Assembly: GCA_010093515.1 (NCBI GenBank)
Contig: MU001678.1
Coordinates: forward strand, 514,931 to 578,930
DNA length: 64,000 bases
Reading direction: 5' to 3'
Source of the DNA: Lineolata rhizophorae
Lineage: Eukaryota; Ascomycota; Dothideomycetes; Lineolatales; Lineolataceae
In this document: in pieces, positions 53,201 through 63,121 of the stretch
Layout: the number at the start of each line of letters is the position of its first letter
How positions within the stretch are numbered: the first letter of the stretch is position 1
Program-made: the position numbers and the translations under genes
Notes under the pieces: model-generated
Told to the model about the DNA's origin: nothing
The model's database searches: none
Seen by the model: the letters and a program-made list of their open reading frames with translations, nothing else

Positions 53201-54466
53201 ACGGTAGTAAGATCTTGGATCAGGTGGGATGAACACATAAGGGACATCGTCGTCTGAGTCGCGGGCATCATCACCATATCCCGACATATCCACAGGCTGG
53301 TCAATCACGTATGAGGAACCATTCTCAGCTAAATCGGGCATCCTCTTGGCAATCTCCGCATATCCAGCATCGACCGAAGGCCCATTCGCTGGTTTGAACT
53401 GTGGCAAGCTTCCTCCAGGTGCACTCTTGGCCAACTCAGGATTTGATTGGACGATCGCTAGCATCATCTGCGAAAGATCTGACGTTTCTCCTTTTTTCCA
53501 GTTCTCAAAGGCTTCGTCAGAGTCGAAGTCATCAGTAGTTAGCGTTTTCTTGTTGTGAAGACTGAGGTTGACTTGATAGCTCTTGAGATCTTGGAACGCC
53601 GCCTTCTCTGTCCATACGCTCTTGTTTTTGTTTATGTCGGATTGCAGGTCGTCGTAGGATACTTTGAATATGCGTCCCACGACTTGAGCCAGTGGCATAT
53701 CCTTGACTTCGTAGGACCGCGGTACTTCCACCTCAATTGTCGAACCGCCGGACCCGCCGTTGCGTTGTGACTGGGCAGCAAGGTCCTGGTCATGCATCAG
53801 AAGTTTCTTTTCCATTGTCTGAAGCCTGCTGCTCAGCTCGGGTCGGTCCTTCGCCCAGTCATGGTCCTTCAGAATGGAGCTGATGAGGCGAATGAATAGT
53901 GCGACGTGGCGATCTACCATTAGTTTCCACCCATCATCGTCCGGTGGCTTGCCCTTTTGCAATTCCTTCGTAGCGTTCGAAAAGAAAATGAGCAGAAGGT
54001 CCTCTACCCGGCGATCCTTCTCCATTGACTTGCGGAACCGCTCCTCTTTGAATTCGTTTAGGAAGACAGCAAACGTCCGCTTCACCAATGAATCAGCATA
54101 TTCCGGCATGCGCTCTTTTCCGTACAGCACTCCCGTTATCCGCTTATCCAACACCGACATGAACCCGTGCGGGAACCTTGTGCTCTTCGAGTCCCGGATG
54201 AGGGAGAAGTCTTTCATGAGATCGTTCATGGACGTCGACGATCTTTGTACGGCGCGTGAACCGCTGCCAGAGGCTGGCACATGTTGTAGCCTTTTGGCCC
54301 GCGGTTGGAGGAGGTACGATAGGAAGGCAACCCTAAGGCAATATGTGTACGCATCTTGGGCCGTTGCAGGTCGCCGTCGCAAACTCGAACCAGGGCGCCG
54401 GTGCCGTACTTCGTTTTGAATGCTGTTGAAGCGGCGGTTCTGCGGCCGCGACCGCGAGTACTCCAT
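50239..54466 (-). CDS. Munc13/Ync13-type C2 and MHD domain protein
   Basis: Three exons: complement(join(50239..50784,50844..51206,51257..54466)), 1372 residues; introns 50 and 59 nt, all phase 0. N-terminal basic region, then the long helical MUN-type core with the MHD1 region (about 560-800; NPLTMLLEEIMPSYAQDARE, HSVSIVDIFRSINQSIEQIF). A C2 domain follows at about 920-1040: FTIKIIEAEDLKACDINGLS, DPYVVLGDEYQKRLAKT, LNPRWDETIDI, VIATIWDWDALGDHD with the calcium-binding aspartates present. MHD2 lies after it (about 1060-1200; LSAYIHHCLSYRALRSLLNR). The C-terminus has Ala-rich helices and a P/G linker. Relatives in fission yeast (Ync13) and in animals act in vesicle priming, exocytosis and cell-wall delivery. 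Confidence 0.93.
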
Positions 54467-55379
54467 CGGTTTAGCAGGTAAGGGTGCTTGCTGGGTGCTC
54501 CGTACCGGCAGACGTCTTCAAGTTCGAAAAGGGACGGAAGCGAAATTCAGGAGCGCAGAGCCGGAGTACGATGGATAAACGACTGTAGTCAAGAGCAAAG
54601 ACTTTGCGGTGGTCTTTTGGCGCTACAGCAAACGGAGGGAGGAGCAGGATCATGTCATATCTCTCTAAGGTGTAGGTTTGCGGGGCCCGTACGAGGCCCG
54701 GTAGGTAAGTGGTAACGAAGCGTGCGTCACGCGGAGGATCAAGCTAGGTGACAGAGCAAGACACAACTTAGGCCTGGGAGAGTAGGCTACGCGGCCTCAG
54801 AAGCTCAAGGTAGGCGCGAGAACGCAACTGCAGTTCAGCTTTGCCGCCGAAGGCGTCAGAGTGAGTAGGAGCTGTACGCCCAAAATCGGGAAGGGTATGA
54901 TGTCGTTACGTGAGCTCTTGGCGCGCCCCCGGTGTTTCGTGTTTCGCCGCTCTCCTGGCTTTACTACGTAGGTACTTCCCCTCCCCGCCTCGCTCCGAGA
55001 CGCTAGATCGGAGAAGGAGACGCCGGGGGGCCGACTATTAATAGCGCCTTGAAACGGTGAAACTTTTACAAAGACAAGCCTAGTGCCGGAACCTATCCAA
55101 GTGCGGTTCACGATCATACCTTCGCATCCGCAGCGCGGCCATCGTAACATCGTTGCCACGTAAGAGTTTACAGCAAGGCTTCAAGCTCTTATTTCATTTC
55201 TCAGTCTTTATTATTCCTTAATAACGTTGGACATAGCAACGTGTACGTTACAACCGCTGCTACTTTTTCTGGGCTCTCCACAGACATATTGTTAATGTGC
55301 TCCACCATTTGGGTGCTTCAACTTTACTCAAGAGCATCCCATCCGCCGACTGCGACCTCCCGTGTTACACCCATTGGCC
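54467..55379. other. Intergenic, divergent upstream region
   Basis: 913 nt between the Munc13-like (minus) and bHLH (plus) start codons. No inositol-type ICRE element (CATGTGAAAT) is visible. No gene supported. Confidence 0.5.
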
Positions 55380-55679
55380 ATGGCTTCCACTGGCAGCGAT
55401 AACAATCCCGAGTCGATCGCGGACAGATCTAGGCTCACCGAAGAGGAGAAGCGCAACAACCACATCAACTCCGAACACAGGCGCCGCGAAGGCATTCGCT
55501 ACGAGTTCGATCGACTAGCCTCCCTCGTTCCTGGAATGGAGGGACTGGGCCGGAGCGAATATGCCGTTCTACAAGCCACAGTTCGTTTTCTTCGCAATCT
55601 TCTGGAAGAACGGGAGAGGCTTCTCGTGGAAGCGAGGTCACATGGGCTTGATGTGTCGGGTTTCGATGATCTAAAGTAG
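55380..55679 (+). CDS. bHLH transcription factor, Ino4-like
   Basis: Single exon, 99 residues, ATG at 55380 in CCATGG context. The bHLH covers nearly the whole protein: basic region EEKRNNHINSEHRRREGIRY with the His-Glu-Arg E-box readers (H30, E34, R38 in HINSEHRRR), helix 1 EFDRLASLVPGM, a short loop, and helix 2 SEYAVLQATVRFLRNLLEER extending into a short leucine-rich coil. Size and sequence resemble yeast Ino4, which pairs with Ino2 on phospholipid gene promoters; target genes here are unknown. No partner gene is visible in the window. Confidence 0.88.
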   Translation: MASTGSDNNPESIADRSRLTEEEKRNNHINSEHRRREGIRYEFDRLASLVPGMEGLGRSEYAVLQATVRFLRNLLEERERLLVEARSHGLDVSGFDDLK

Positions 55680-56135
55680 GACCCGCCAGTACAACAAGAA
55701 ATTAAAGGCTAGAGGGAAGGCGAGTTCTGAATGACATTGAATGGCGTTACCGGCGGGTTGCTCGTATCTTCATAGCAGGGAAATTTAGCAAGCATATCAC
55801 TTGATGTCCACATTCACTACTCGCCCATGAAGGGGATAGAGCGGCAGGACACTTCCACGTAACTGCCCTTTTAAGTGGTTCTGCCGAACCACGGCACTAC
55901 GTTTTCTCAAAAGAAATCATATCTCGCCCTTTCTTTGCATCAACCAAGCTTTCGTTCTTTATCTCGCGCAACCTCCTCCCCACTCGCAAGCATCAGCCAG
56001 TGCATCCGCACTACGCATCTCATCGAAGCTCCTGTCCAGACTTCGCTCCACCAGTCACAATTTTAGGCTAATATCAGGCAAGTTCTCAATACGTCTTTCA
56101 GGCTTGCCGGTGTAGTAGAAAAGTCACCCATTCGC
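55680..56135. other. Intergenic between convergent genes
   Basis: 456 nt between the bHLH gene and the 3' end of the first BTB gene. Nothing recognised. Confidence 0.5.
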
Positions 56136-57598
56136 TCAAGAGTGCCACTGGGGGTACACGTGTGCGTCAATGCCAGGTGCAGAGCGCGACAAGTTGCGAA
56201 ACTCATGTGCGTAGCTCGAAGATTGGCATGAGCTACGAGCACCATCGTTGACAGGAGGACTGCAAGGCTGGCTTCGGTCCGGACCGTGAGTTGCCTGCGA
56301 AGCCGATTCGCCGCGCCCAATGTTGCGAAAGTCGTCCGCGGTAAACCAGTCTCCGTCTTGGTGGAGGTGCGAGTTTCCGATTCCGTGAGGCGTACCAAAC
56401 GTTCCACCTCGAGAAGTGTCGGTGTGGCTGCAATTGGTCCCGCAGTTAGGACCGTTTGGTGCATGTGCCGGAGCATTTTTGAGTAAGTAAGGTTTGACAT
56501 GAGGCTTTTTGGCCGGGTTCTTGCCTGGTTTGGTCGACTTCAAAAGCATCGGCACTTCCTTATCCGGCGAAATGTAGCGCACCATATTTTTGGCCGGGTC
56601 GTCAATCGCAGTTCCATTCGAACGAATGCGGAAGAAGTCCTGCAAGAATTCCACGCCAGCTTCGAAGAATTCCTCGAGCTTAGCGTTAGAACGAGAGATA
56701 CCTCCGTTCTCGGCATTCAGAGAGTCGTAGATAACTTTCTCCAGGCAATAGCAACGCAATGCTGAGCCAGGAGACGTATTCTTGTACGCGAACACCACAA
56801 CATCTGGAGGAAGGTAGTAGTCACGGTAAAAGTTGACCACTTTCTTCATCGCAAAGCGACGCCAACCCTCCGCATTCAACTTATCAGCGAGCAGCCAAGC
56901 TTTCTCTGGCTCCTGCCAATCGCGTTTCTCAATTGTGGAGTTGGAAAATCCAGCGTATTTCTCCTTAGTGAAGTAATCGGCTTGGTGAGATTTGTAGGAA
57001 GATGTTTCCAATTTGAATTTCTTCCCAAAGGTGATGTTGCCCGAGCAAACATAGTCGATGAATAAGGAAAAGATAACGGGGTCCTCGTCGGGGAATGAGA
57101 ACTTCTTCGTTTCAGCCGGCGTGAACTGCTTACACACTGCCTGGAGAAACTCCCCAGGCAGCTTCCACGACACCAAAGAATCATTTTTGCCAGCTTCGAC
57201 GATGATTTCTTCGCTAAAGAGCCTGCATAGTAACCTCTGTTAGTGTTTTATTACCCAGAGATGCTGATTCGTCCCGTCGACACCGCGGACATACTTCTCT
57301 CGGAGGCTATCGCAGAAATCGCCCCATGCCTCGTCGCTTACAAGGTGTTCCGTGCAATTAATGACAAGCCCTTGAGGCTGATCGACAACTTCTGGAGCTT
57401 GCGAGGATCCAGATTGGGAGATGTCGCTACCTCTCAACATAGACAAACTTCCGGGGGCATGATCATTGACTTTCGCTCCGTTTCCGGAGATCGGGCTTGA
57501 TCCCAATCCAGAGTCCGTGGCCTGCGGATGTTATTAGCATCGTACATAGTATATATGAGCAAAAAGTTGCATGATCGAAGTACCTGGACATAATCCAT
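56136..57598 (-). CDS. Diverged BTB/POZ-domain protein 1
   Basis: Three exons: complement(join(56136..57225,57295..57521,57584..57598)), 443 residues. The first coding exon is only 15 nt (MDYVQ). Intron 2 runs from a GTATGT donor to ATGCAG with CTAAC branch site, giving CDSLREKLFSEEIIVEAGK. The BTB-like part (about 65-200) has VSWKLPGEFLQAVCKQFTPA, FSFPDEDPVIFSLFIDYVCS and later RDWQEPEKAWLLADKLNAEG, WRRFAMKKVVNFYRDYYLPP, the pattern seen in large, fast-evolving fungal BTB families. The tail (about 320-443) is low-complexity, with His, Ser and Pro. Possible Cullin-3 adaptor; function unknown. Confidence 0.75.
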
Positions 57599-59432
57599 TG
57601 TTAGAACGATTGCTGTCGAAAATTTTGAATCGCCTGTGTCCTAGATGACGTACTATTAGCAGCGTTTGACGGCTACAAGGTGTATAGCTGAAGTCTCTTC
57701 TCACCTTTAATTTCTTCTCTGGGCTGGACAATATCGAAATTTCCCAGGCCTTCCCCAACGGACAACCTGCGCGTCAATGCTACAATTAGTGTTAGTAATT
57801 TGGTGAGACGATGCACTCTCTATATGGTTGCACAAAGAAAGGCTGGGCATAGGCAAAGATAGCTGCTTGAGGAATGGCAGATATTACATGTGTGTGCGGA
57901 TGTGCGGATGTGCGGATGTGCGTGTGCATGTGTGTGTGTGTGTTACTATGTCTGATGGGACAGAGCACCTACCAAATATCGGAATCTCTAGGTATAAAAG
58001 CCCTGACACCAAATGTATGGTTGGATATAGACCTAGGGCTGCAGTGTCTGCCACAAGAAGTGATTTAGCATATGGATGCGGCGGCGATGCCTGTGGCAAA
58101 CCTTCAAGATAACTTACCTGTGCTTGCTCAAAGAGGTTTCCTGGCACACAGGTGATGTCGATGACCCCCTCGGGTAGGGTATTTTGAGCAACGTAACTGG
58201 TCCTCAGGGACTTAGTAAGGCCACTTAGCTCCGCTGGAGGAAAGAGAGGGAAGTCGAGAACGCGTTACGGAGACGTGTTGTCCTCGGGACCAGACTGGGA
58301 TGTCGGAAGGAGAGTCTGGTGGAAGGGGTGAGGTAACCAGAAGCACCAGGCAAAGTTTCGGCAAGTTCAAATTCCGAAGAGAAAACAACTGCGGCAGGTG
58401 CGGCCGGTAGGGGTTGACACCGCTTGCCTACTGCGTCAGAAGACTAGGCCTGCAGCTGCCTGCCACAGAATGCTCAGAACGACTACGTCATGTGATGCAG
58501 AATTAATATTGCAAGAATTATTGCAGTATTATTTAGGTCCAGCATAAGTACTAAGCTAAGAAAATACCTAGCTGTTTATTAGACATCGCTTTGCATTGGT
58601 ATATTTGCTTTAGGTAGCATCATTTCAAGATCGAAACTCTATGGGAACCTGGCCGATAATGTTTACTAGGCATTGATATATCTAGCTTCAGGTCTATGGT
58701 GGCAGAAAGAGTCATCTCTTGTCGCTTAACTGATATACGCTAACCGGAAATACCTATACAAATGGAAAGAGGATGGAACTCATGGATCATAAAAGCATGC
58801 CAGGTTCTGTATCCGCCTAAAGTGACCCAGGTAACAGATTCCAGGATATTGGGGGTCAATCAACCTCACGCCTACCCTTCTAACCCCCCAAGGCAACATG
58901 ACGATGTCTTAGTACCCAATCATGCATCGCTCATTAATTAAAGCTCTAGAGGAGAGCCTAGAGCAAGGTTCCTCGTAGAAAAGCCTCCCTATATTCCGCG
59001 GGTGGAATTGGCGGTATCCCATGACCACAGTACTTGCCTAATTCGGTAACGGATATCCGGCTTGTTTGCCCAGGTGACGGGCATGACCAGTCAGGTAACC
59101 AACCCAGATACTTGGAACTTAGTGAACCATGGAACGGCATGTTTGTAAGCAGGGGACTCATGGGTAGGCGAGGCCTGAAAGGCGGTTGCTCTCCGCGTTC
59201 TTTAACGCTCGCTCTCTCCTCCTCGCAAGGTGGCGAGTTGGCTGTGCCCCAGGCCTTTCCTTTGCAGGGGCACCTCTCCATTTCGCCATCCAACATTGCA
59301 CTCGACGTTTCTCCTCTATTGTGCTTCCCTCAGTTCCGACCGGTCGATCGGCTGGTGGAAAGAAAGCTCGAACTTGCGAGCTGCGATCGCCAGCCTTTAA
59401 TTGGACGGCGTCGCGTGATTCCACAAGCAACC
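57599..59432. other. Intergenic between two divergent BTB genes
   Basis: 1.83 kb. Contains a GT-rich microsatellite (57890-57941), an AT-rich stretch (58490-58960) and a GC-rich piece with chance open frames (59150-59430). Leader introns of either BTB gene may lie here; none can be proved. Confidence 0.5.
57890..57941 (+). repeat. GTGCGGAT / TG microsatellite
   Basis: Three to four tandem copies of an 8-bp unit (GTGCGGAT), followed by GTGCATGTGTGTGTGTGTG. Confidence 0.85.
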
Positions 59433-60348
59433 ATGTCCTGCCGCTGCCAGGCTGACAGGAACGTTCCTCCATTGTAGGTTTCCTTCCATGGAGTTCCCAA
59501 AAGCGTGGCTGTTGTCTGTTTAAGTTAGGCGTGTTAGCCTTGCTCTTACCTTAGGCAGGGATGCTTTCAATAAAGCCGTAATCGTTGCCGTTGGCTACGA
59601 GCAGCGGATCTTCCACATCCACGAGGGAGTACTTCGGTTTTATTCCCCAGGTCTTGACAAGATGATCGGAATGGAGAATGGCCAGTCAACTCTGTTCCTT
59701 CCCGAGGTCGACCCTAAAGTCTTCCAAGTCTTTGTCGGTTGGCTTTATACGCAGTGCCTAGTGGAAAACTCGCCCGAGTCGGGAGTGAAGCACACTCTTT
59801 GCTTTGACGGCTTGATTCGCGCCTATATTTTCGGAGGCATCTACGACATGCCGAATTTCCAGAACGACGTTATGGACGCATTGATTCGCAAGGTCAAACA
59901 TGAGTGGCACGTTCCAGTCCGCGAAATCAAGGTGGCCTATGCACACACTTCAACCGACTCGTTTCTCCGCAAGTTTCTCGTTGACGTCTTGATCAAGGCC
60001 GTCAAGGATATCCACCAATTTTTCGGGAAGACCAAACGTGAAAACTTCCCAACTGAATACTTGTTTGATCTGATCTTCGCCCTCGGGGATTGCGCCGACG
60101 GTCGTATTACTGGCCAGCATGCATGGGAGGCTATCAACAACTGCGACTATCACATTCGTAACGAAAACCGGTCCGATGCAAACAATACCCGGTCTTTGTC
60201 TGGAAATAAAGCAAATTTCTCGGAAGTGGTTAGCTCCAATTCGTCGCAGTCGAAGAAAAAGAAGGACAAGTCAGTCAGGTTTGATATCGACGATGCTGGC
60301 TCCAATACGAACGGGAAGAAAGGCTCAGCTTCGACAGCGTTGAAGTAG
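59433..60348 (+). CDS. Diverged BTB/POZ-domain protein 2
   Basis: Two exons: join(59433..59473,59559..60348), 276 residues. The model starts at an ATG in good context (CAACCATGTC) and uses a GTAGGT donor to give NVPPLDAFNKAVIVAVGYEQ. An alternative first exon at 59489 (MEFPKAW..) is possible but needs a shorter intron, so the first 14 residues are uncertain. The BTB fold is clear: RIFHIHEGVLRFYSPGLDKM, TLFLPEVDPKVFQVFVGWLY, then the C-terminal helices (GLIRAYIFGGIYDMPNFQND, VMDALIRK). The tail is Ser/Lys-rich (SQSKKKKDKSVRFDID). Gene-family type as its neighbour, but the two share little direct sequence. Confidence 0.8.
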
Positions 60349-60754
60349 TTGTTCATTATGAACCTCCAGCTGTAACATGGTCATCGACGATTCCATGGGG
60401 TAACTGATTGATGCGAGAAAGATGGTGGGAGATAAACTCAAGTGTTCCGGGCTGTGTGGACGACTTTTTCTTTTAACATTCTTCGTTTTATTTAGTTCAC
60501 ATTCGGGGAATCTATTTGCCTGTCCATAAGATAAGACAGGCGCGGAGTCTCCGGAAGTCAATAGTGCATTCAGCTTGAGACGGGCGGACTAGACATTTCT
60601 GCTAACCTTACAATTTCTTTCAATGCTGAGGCGGTTAAATTCAAGCGGGAAAACCCGGTTTGTAAACTAGGCGTGTTAAGTCCATAATTCTATGCATAAA
60701 TGAAAGTCTAAGTGTCTATGTGCTTGGATGCCCATATGTGTATCTATTTTTGCC
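60349..60754. other. Intergenic between convergent genes
   Basis: 406 nt, AT-leaning, 3' flanks of the BTB 2 and methyltransferase genes. Nothing else seen. Confidence 0.5.
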
Positions 60755-61974
60755 TTACTGCTTCGTTTCCCAACTCCACATCGACCACCAGCATCGCACC
60801 TCACCCGGCCGGTCGCTCATACCGTGACCCCAGTCATCGTATCCTATCTCTTCGGCTTCTTGCACAACCCTTAGGCCGACATTTCTCATTCTTGAGCGGA
60901 AATCTTCAACTTCGCACCTGTACCCATCTCTCAAGGGGAGCTCCACAACAACCCTGGCGCTCGCTTCCCTCGACAACCAGCGGTCTATTGTTTGTACCAG
61001 GAGTTGAGGATGTTCGGAAGAATAAAGCGGATCTGCCGCCAGAATGACGGGGAAATGCGTCTGGACTTCGTGCTCATCCCGGTCGCTAACACCATCTGCG
61101 CTCAAGTCTGGAATGCGAAATTCATTGGGCGCAGTCCAGTCCAGGACCGATGTAACCACGTGGCCGCTACCAGCGCTTATGATATCATGGTTTGCTTCAA
61201 CATTGCTTGCCAGGTTCTTCACGATATCTGGTAGATCAGTAAGGCACGCGCGCACGCCTAGAATCGCAGCCGCCGCAATGCCCACAAGTCCAGTTCCGGC
61301 CCCCAGCTCGAGGATGTCGAAGTGATGAGGGAGCCGCACGTTCTTGACCTTATCGTCAAAGAAGGCCGGCAGGTGCAAGCGAGCCATCCTTTTCGCCAGC
61401 AAATGAGACGAGGCCCACGTCTTCCATCCCAGATTACCCGACGTAAGCGCAGGTTCGTGGATCGTGATCTCTGCGGCGGCCGCGCCCGTGACGCGCGGAA
61501 TGCGGAACTTGCGGGTTAGGGCGGGCATGGCACTCCGGCCGGACCGCTCGCTCAGTCGCACGCTCGCCTGTTCCCATATCTCCTCCTTGACGTCTTCATC
61601 GGGAATCCAGCGCAAGTCGCTCGCAATGATGGAGGTGAGGTAACGCGGCAGCATGTCATTGGCAACGTGTATCCGGGGAGCCGCCCGACGGCGGCGCGTT
61701 CGGCGCTGATTGCGAGGACTATTAGAGGAGGGGGCATCGCTCGATTCGGAGCCACTGCAGTCCCAGGAAGGAGGTGTGGAGGTAAGCAAACTTAGGGTAC
61801 TGAGAAGAGTCTGAGAGTCGGGGCGGGTATGGATCTGAGGGAGATCGAGGACTTTGAGGGCGTGGCATATTAGCAACTAGAGATAAGAGAAACTGAGTAA
61901 TGCCTTGGTTCCAAACCGTGAAGGAGTTCCTCAGTGCCGTTAGCTATGTCGTTGCTTCCCATGTCGTGAATCAT
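60755..61974 (-). CDS. RRG1/METTL21-like lysine methyltransferase family 16 protein
   Basis: Two exons: complement(join(60755..61851,61917..61974)), 384 residues. The seven-beta-strand methyltransferase domain has motif I HFDILELGAGTGLVGIAAAA, then ACLTDLPDIVKNLASNV, VLDWTAPNEF, and VILAADPLYSSEHPQLLVQT with the family DPLY-type signature. It ends near the polar RCWWSMWSWETKQ. Upstream, YLTSIIASDLRWIPDEDVKE, VRLSERSGRSAMPALTRKFR match fungal rapid-response-to-glucose 1 type proteins, which methylate protein lysines. The first exon is less sure: only a CAAAG acceptor keeps frame with the ATG at 61974, giving TEELLHVLDLPQIHTRPDS. Confidence 0.82.
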
Positions 61975-62091
61975 ATCGCTAGCGTGTGCCCAGCAGTAGG
62001 TAGAGCAGATCAACGGTTAGTGCGCAAAAAGTTCCCCTAAAATCAGTTCTGACGATATGTGAAGCGGTAAGCTGGACGCCGTAAGCCGACT

Positions 62092-62214
62092 TACTACGTA
62101 GACATTTCTGATATTCGCTCGGTGGGAAGAAGGCAGGTCTGGACCCTGAAAGAACTGATGCTCCAATAGGATTGGACCCGTGCGGGCCCAGCCGCTATGT
62201 CTACATACGTAGTA
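62092..62214. repeat. Inverted-repeat-bounded segment, MITE-like
   Basis: Left arm TACTACGTAGACAT (62092-62105) pairs with the right arm ATGTCTACATACGTAGTA (62197-62214), apart from a 4-bp insertion in the right arm. The enclosed 91 bp have no coding potential. No clear target-site duplication; could be a small non-autonomous DNA element or chance structure. Confidence 0.4.
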
Positions 62215-62229
62215 GTACGTGCTGTACGG

Positions 62230-62251
62230 TACGGAGTAGGTATACTCCGTA
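62230..62251. repeat. TACGGAGTA / TACTCCGTA palindrome
   Basis: Perfect 9-bp arms (62230-62238 and 62243-62251) around a 4-bp spacer; a further single copy TACTCCGTAC lies at 62669-62678. Confidence 0.8.
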
Positions 62252-63121
62252 CTCCGTGCCTAGCTTCGTACCAGCTGCCAACTCCGCTCGGGCGATGTAG
62301 ATACCGGTTGCATTCGCCTGAACCTGCCCAAGTGCCTTCGAGGAACGCAATCAATGCAGCAGAAATTGTTGGCAAGCTGCAAAACTGGAACTACTAGCTC
62401 ATAAGTTGTTACAAAGAGAACAAACGGCCACGTATTTCGTACTTCGATTTACGAAATAGAGCCCATCGAAGGACGTAATGGAACTTCTGTCCCAAACCGC
62501 AGGGCGCGGATATGTGGGTGGATTGATTCGTGTATCCATACCGGAGCTAGAAAGCTCTCCTAGCAGAGCGGACGCACGCGATTCAACTACGTAAGCACGA
62601 GGATGATTGTAAGCGGGCGGTTGCCCACCGCATTATTTATGCCCCGGGCTCCTATCGTGCGCGGACACTACTCCGTACATACGCGGACATGGAACTAGAG
62701 CGGTTACAGAAGGATCCCGGCTGTACCACCAAGGCGTAGCGGCTCCGCCATGCCGCTGGTGGCGCGGCCAATTAGAGCCTTTCCCAAATTAGCTCCCGGG
62801 CTAGCGACGGCCAAGAATTGCGACCCTGACGCCGCACCAGCGGTCCCCGATAACTGCCTGTGGTAAGCAGTGCCCACTAGAACGAGTCGTTCCAGCGGTA
62901 GAAACACGCCCTCGAAGACCTACCTCGAGCTTTTCCACCGTTCCTTCGCCGTCGCCGGTCGCCGTCGCCATCTTCGTTGTGGGTGGACCGCACTTACGGG
63001 CCTCTGCCCTCTCCACGCCCCGATCCAACCCCGCAATCGTATCGCGTGCTCACTCTCCGCCGCCCACGCCCTTCGTCGACCGCACCATCTATCGCCGTCC
63101 CTTCGACCTCGGCATCATACA

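Larger units (their letters stand above)
61975..63121. other. Intergenic, divergent upstream region with inverted repeats
   Basis: 1.15 kb between divergent genes. Holds an inverted-repeat-bounded segment (62092-62214), a TACGGAGTA palindrome (62230-62251) and another TACTCCGTAC copy at 62669. The last 200 nt are C-rich and probably the leader of the downstream gene. Confidence 0.55.
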
